Of a stretch of 52,375 bases of DNA, positions 49,709 through 52,375 are shown one piece after another. Both the position numbers and the translations under genes were made by a program. Each line of letters begins with the position of its first letter. Within the stretch, counting starts at the first letter, position 1. The notes under the pieces were generated by a model, which saw nothing but the letters and a program-made list of their open reading frames with translations, was not told where the DNA came from and ran no database searches. Location of the stretch: assembly GCA_000687695.1 (NCBI GenBank), contig JHWZ01000016.1, positions 1 to 52,375 on the forward strand. The letters run 5' to 3'. This DNA comes from Lachnospiraceae bacterium P6B14. Lineage in GTDB: Bacteria; Bacillota; Clostridia; Lachnospirales; Lachnospiraceae.

Positions 49709-50170
49709 TTATACTCCTGCTTCCTCATTCTTTTTCTTGAACAAGTCATACACCATGTATTTCACCTCATAGTCATCGTTTTCCGCGATGATCTGAGCTC
49801 CTTTTCTGGTGTCTGCATTTATTACGATAGGAGCCTTGAGATTTACACTCATCTTTGTAATATCCTCAGGAACTGTCATTGTGAGGAGAATTACCAAGTT
49901 TTCCTCATTGAGTTCTCCGATATTTCTAAGCAGCTCATCCTCTACTGTCGGATTGTACTCTTCTTTTACAAGCCATGGTTTGATGACCGGTAGAGCGAGT
50001 GTCGGCTCATCACAGCTCTGGAACCAGGAGATGTTTGAATCCTCCTTCTCCTCATCGTAAAGAATTGTATACTTTTTGTACTGCTCGAGTCCGATCAAAC
50101 CTCTGTCAAGATGGATGATCTTCTCCTCAGGTAAATCAATCTCACCGAAAAACTTTGTCTGTACTTTCAT
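49709..50170 (-). CDS. fliW: Flagellar assembly factor FliW
   Basis: A 153-residue protein with the FliW pattern FGEIDLPEEKIIHLDRGLIGLEQYKKY, LPVIKPWLV, NLVILLTMTVPEDITKMSVNLKAPIVIN and RKGAQIIAENDDYEVKY. FliW binds both flagellin and CsrA and thereby releases flagellin mRNA from repression when flagellin is low in the cytosol. It precedes csrA. Its own sigma-A promoter lies after flgL, and the leader is structured (see finding). A strong AAGGAGG ribosome binding site precedes ATG 50170. Confidence 0.95.
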   Translation of the reverse strand: MKVQTKFFGEIDLPEEKIIHLDRGLIGLEQYKKYTILYDEEKEDSNISWFQSCDEPTLALPVIKPWLVKEEYNPTVEDELLRNIGELNEENLVILLTMTVPEDITKMSVNLKAPIVINADTRKGAQIIAENDDYEVKYMVYDLFKKKNEEAGV

Positions 50171-50205
50171 AGTGTCCTCCTTATGTTATTGAAATAACCA
50201 CGCAA

Positions 50206-50285
50206 AACCACAAGGATACCTTTACTCACCTCCCTGTGGTTATGCATATGTTGATTCACACTCCGGGATGTCTGCCCTGACATCC
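50206..50285 (-). promoter_or_regulatory. Structured leader of fliW-csrA
   Basis: On the minus strand a 7-bp hairpin GGATGTC/GACATCC (50266-50285) opens the leader. Next AACCACA (50235-50241) can pair with TGTGGTT (50206-50212), with GGGAGG in the loop. The same 5' strand, ATAACCAC, can instead pair with GTGGTTAT about 5-15 bases further on, for 8 bp. The two stems exclude each other. The AAGGAGG ribosome binding site follows shortly. Confidence 0.5.
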
Positions 50286-50297
50286 TCATATGTGTGT

Positions 50298-50326
50298 ATT
50301 ATACCATAATGTAAGGTACTTGCCAA
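50298..50326 (-). promoter_or_regulatory. Sigma-A promoter of fliW-csrA
   Basis: On the minus strand TTGGCA (50321-50326) and TATAAT (50298-50303) are exactly 17 bases apart, a near-consensus promoter. It starts only 8 bases after the flgL stop. Transcription would begin near 50291, leaving a leader of about 120 bases before fliW. Confidence 0.85.
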
Positions 50327-50333
50327 CTGTTTT

Positions 50334-52040
50334 TTAGATGAAATCAAGCAATGATTGCCCGAGCACCTTGCTCGTAGCATTCAGTGTGGCCTGATACAAA
50401 AGGTTACTCTCAGTGAAGTTGATATACGCCTCTCCGAGGTCGGCATCCTCATTGTCAGACTTTGCCTGATTGGTGTCTATCTCGAGCTCTTCGATCTTGT
50501 TTTTGGTCATCACCATACGGTTATAACGTGAACCGTGATCTGCAAGAGCTACATTGATCTTGTCCTTTGCTCCCTGAATAGTGGTGATCATAGCTCCGAG
50601 GCTCTTAACAAGTACTGATTTCTGCAGATCCATCTGAGTCTGCAGCTGACTCTTGAGCTCCGTAAGATCCGCGATCTCTTTTGCATTCGCTCCCTCATCG
50701 AGATCCTTGATCCTCTTCTCAACCTCGCTCATCCTTGCTTCGATTATATCGAGCTCATTACATGAGTTTTTGATATCCTCAATACTTCGGCCCGTTATGG
50801 TACCCACCGCCTTATAAGCCTCTGTGTTTACCTGGACTGTCTGGCTGAAGTTGATCTGGTACTGGATACCCTGAGGACGCGGCGTGAAGTTGTTAAAAAG
50901 ATCAGTGTCGCTCAGGTTTTCACTATCGGCATTATATGCCCATGATTTACTGTTTGTCAGATCCTGCGCTTCACATACAAAATAATGCTCCGGCTTGATG
51001 TCATTCTTATCAAAACTTGTCTTCTGATAGCTGATAGCCAGGTCCGAACCTCCACGTATTACATCATAAATCTTATCTCCAAATACAAGCTCGCCTGTTT
51101 CCGGCACGAGATAAACCTCATTATCACCCGGGTTGAGGTGTTCATTATACTCTCCGGGTGTCGTACTTGGCGGTATGATTTTTTCATCATCTTCGACTTT
51201 TTTTATGGTTACCGCTTTCACATACTCAGTACCATTTTTATCTTTGAATACGATATACGGTCCTGTTACTGATGTTGCTGTTGATGCCGCTCCATTATTA
51301 TCCAAGATGTTCACGGTAGCCGGCGAAGATGATCCATCGGCATTTGTCTTTTTAAAGTTCGTCACAAAAGAAGCTGCTTCTGTTGACGAATCCAAATCCT
51401 GATACGAAACCAGAATTCGGTTTGTAGACTGGAACTTCGGTGCTTCATTCGCATAGTCCTGTGCACTCTTATACCCGGCAGTACCCGGAGTTGTAGAAGT
51501 TCCGATCTCTGCCCTTCCATACACATAGTCATACTTCCTGATATCACTGACCTCGAGCTGCTCATGTATGGTGTAAAGGACATTTTCCTGCGCCTTGTCA
51601 AAAAGCAGCGGACTGTCGGTACGGAATCCTGTAAAAAGATAACGTCCAGCGTAGTCTGCATTCATATCCTGCTCGTAGATATACTGAGCGAACTGGTCGA
51701 GCTGCTTGTTTATGTCCTCACGGTCCTTTGCGTTCACGGTACCGGTAGCGGCCTGAGTTACGTACTCAACCATCGAATCCATAACCTTGTCGACATCCTT
51801 GATGGCTGTCTCGGTCGCATCCATCCACGAGGTCGCGTCCTCAATATTTTTCTTGAACTGCTCGATCTCGGCAAGAGTGGTCCTGTATTTCAGCGCCCTC
51901 ACCGCGATGGTCGGATCGTCAGACGGACGCTGGATCTTTTTCTGTGTATTATACTGCTGAAGATATTTATCATACGCAACCTTATTCTTCTGCATGTTCA
52001 TCATGGAGTTGGTACGCATCATTCCGTTCGTAACTCTCAT
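50334..52040 (-). CDS. flgL: Flagellar hook-filament junction protein FlgL
   Basis: About 568 residues. The N-terminal flagellin-like domain is MRVTNGMMRTNSMMNMQKNKVAYDKYLQQYNTQKKI followed by RPSDDPTIAVRAL; the C-terminal one ends QATLNATSKVLGQSLLDFI. A long central insertion (residues of about 180-400) makes it larger than the about 300-residue FlgL of enterics, as usual in clostridia. It joins FlgK to the filament. Upstream of its ATG 52040 a good GAGGAG signal remains, but then the sequence passes into the IS110 element, so flgK and earlier genes of the operon are not visible and may be separated from it. Confidence 0.94.
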   Translation of the reverse strand: MRVTNGMMRTNSMMNMQKNKVAYDKYLQQYNTQKKIQRPSDDPTIAVRALKYRTTLAEIEQFKKNIEDATSWMDATETAIKDVDKVMDSMVEYVTQAATGTVNAKDREDINKQLDQFAQYIYEQDMNADYAGRYLFTGFRTDSPLLFDKAQENVLYTIHEQLEVSDIRKYDYVYGRAEIGTSTTPGTAGYKSAQDYANEAPKFQSTNRILVSYQDLDSSTEAASFVTNFKKTNADGSSSPATVNILDNNGAASTATSVTGPYIVFKDKNGTEYVKAVTIKKVEDDEKIIPPSTTPGEYNEHLNPGDNEVYLVPETGELVFGDKIYDVIRGGSDLAISYQKTSFDKNDIKPEHYFVCEAQDLTNSKSWAYNADSENLSDTDLFNNFTPRPQGIQYQINFSQTVQVNTEAYKAVGTITGRSIEDIKNSCNELDIIEARMSEVEKRIKDLDEGANAKEIADLTELKSQLQTQMDLQKSVLVKSLGAMITTIQGAKDKINVALADHGSRYNRMVMTKNKIEELEIDTNQAKSDNEDADLGEAYINFTESNLLYQATLNATSKVLGQSLLDFI

Positions 52041-52104
52041 AAATTTTCTCCTCGTATTATATAGTAGTAGTGTTTAGAGACCCTCTCCAAGGTCTTTATC
52101 ACTT
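52041..52104. other. Junction between flgL and the IS110 element
   Basis: This short stretch holds the flgL ribosome binding site (minus GAGGAG, 52050-52055), a TATAAT-like box too close to that site to serve as a clear promoter, and a small hairpin AGACC/GGTCT (52078-52095). The left boundary of the IS110 element probably lies here; no terminal inverted repeat or target duplication could be identified. Confidence 0.35.
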
Positions 52105-52320
52105 CCTCATACCCCTTTACCTTTGGATAGGTATGAGGTATGATGTTGGAGATGCTGTGGATTGGTTTTTGTCTCCTACCGCATAGACGGTTACAGAAAG
52201 GCTCCAACCACAGCCTCTTTGTTACAATGTTAATCAGTTAGATACCGCATGACGGTTTATGTAGAACGAGGTTACACGGACAGAGAGCCCTGTGGATCTT
52301 ACAGCATCAAATACTACTTT
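52105..52320 (+). ncRNA. Candidate bridge RNA of an IS110-family element
   Basis: This region directly precedes the IS110 transposase start. It folds into three parts. First comes a 9-bp perfect hairpin CCTCATACC/GGTATGAGG (52105-52138). Then a stem GCTGTGG-A-TTGG/CCAACCACAGC (52154-52165 with 52204-52214) encloses an internal loop capped by ACCG-CATAGA-CGGT (52178-52191). Last, CTCTTTGT/ACAGAGAG (52215-52222 with 52280-52287, one G-U pair) encloses a loop capped by ACCG-CATGA-CGGT (52244-52256). A 5' stem-loop followed by two stem-bounded internal loops is the layout of IS621-type bridge RNAs, which guide target and donor DNA choice. The assignment is by layout and position only. Confidence 0.65.
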
Positions 52321-52338
52321 CAAAGGAGGATCATAATT

Positions 52339-52375
52339 ATGATCTACGTAGGTATCGATGTCGCAAAGGATAAGC
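52339..52375 (+). mobile_element. IS110-family transposase, first codons (runs off right edge)
   Basis: An ATG at 52339 follows AAAGGAGG at a good distance. The visible residues are MIYVGIDVAKDK, the standard beginning of IS110-family transposases, with the first RuvC-like acidic residue in GIDVAK. Only 12 codons are in the window. It is a different branch from the left-edge transposase (VIGVDIGSRTH). Transcription points away from flgL. Confidence 0.8.

Noticed and set aside
1-52375. A composite transposon made of the two edge IS110 elements
   Set aside because: The two transposases belong to clearly different branches, so they cannot act as matching ends.
1-52375. CRISPR arrays, tRNA or rRNA genes
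   Set aside because: No regularly spaced direct repeats, cloverleaf-like segments or conserved rRNA stretches were noticed.

Overview
The window looks like a flagellin glycosylation and filament-assembly island from a motile Bacillota bacterium. A Lachnospiraceae member (Butyrivibrio/Roseburia type) is likely, judged from the flgL-fliW-csrA-flaG-fliD-fliS order, sigma-28 promoters of the form TTAAG-N15/16-CCGATAT and GGAGG ribosome binding sites; the taxon is an inference. Almost every gene lies on the minus strand, so transcription runs from right to left.

Right end to left: an IS110-family transposase start (52339, plus strand) is preceded by a structured non-coding leader that looks like a bridge RNA. 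Then come flgL, a sigma-A promoter with a structured leader for fliW-csrA, a sigma-28 promoter with a folded leader for flaG-fliD-fliS and a FliT/FlgN-like chaperone, a Maf/DUF115 flagellin sialyltransferase-like gene with a small partner, and two almost identical short flagellins. Each flagellin has a sigma-28 promoter and a leader hairpin presenting GGA in its loop, the hallmark of CsrA control. Glycosyltransferase and accessory genes lie between and after the flagellins (35.6-44.2 kb).

The middle (24-35.6 kb) is a legionaminic/sialic-acid type nonulosonic acid pathway: CBS-nucleotidyltransferase (PtmE-like), NeuC, NeuB and NeuA, plus a nucleotide-sugar dehydrogenase/epimerase pair and a large LicD protein. 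An ATP-grasp/PLP-decarboxylase/methyltransferase cassette could build an amino-acid substituent.

The left half (0.3-24 kb) is the unusual part. A sigma-A promoter at about 24.0 kb starts a long gene string with five small acyl carrier proteins, two KAS III enzymes with intact Cys-His-Asn triads, three SDR reductases, an amino-acid-type adenylation enzyme, FkbH (glyceryl-ACP forming), several GNATs, two thiamine-diphosphate enzymes flanking a divergent NeuB paralogue, an HpcH/HpaI aldolase, PseB, PseA, LicD and methyltransferases. I read this as a carrier-protein-based workshop making several small acyl groups (hydroxybutyryl, aminoacyl and glyceroyl types) and possibly an atypical keto-acid sugar for decorating flagellin. 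It resembles in content the acpP/fabH/FkbH part of the Campylobacter jejuni flagellar locus, but is more elaborate. No DegT-type aminotransferase, PseG or phosphopantetheinyl transferase was recognised, so some steps must be encoded elsewhere. A second, different IS110-family transposase (minus strand) runs off the left edge. No intergenic stretch exceeds 300 bases; no tRNA, rRNA or CRISPR was seen.
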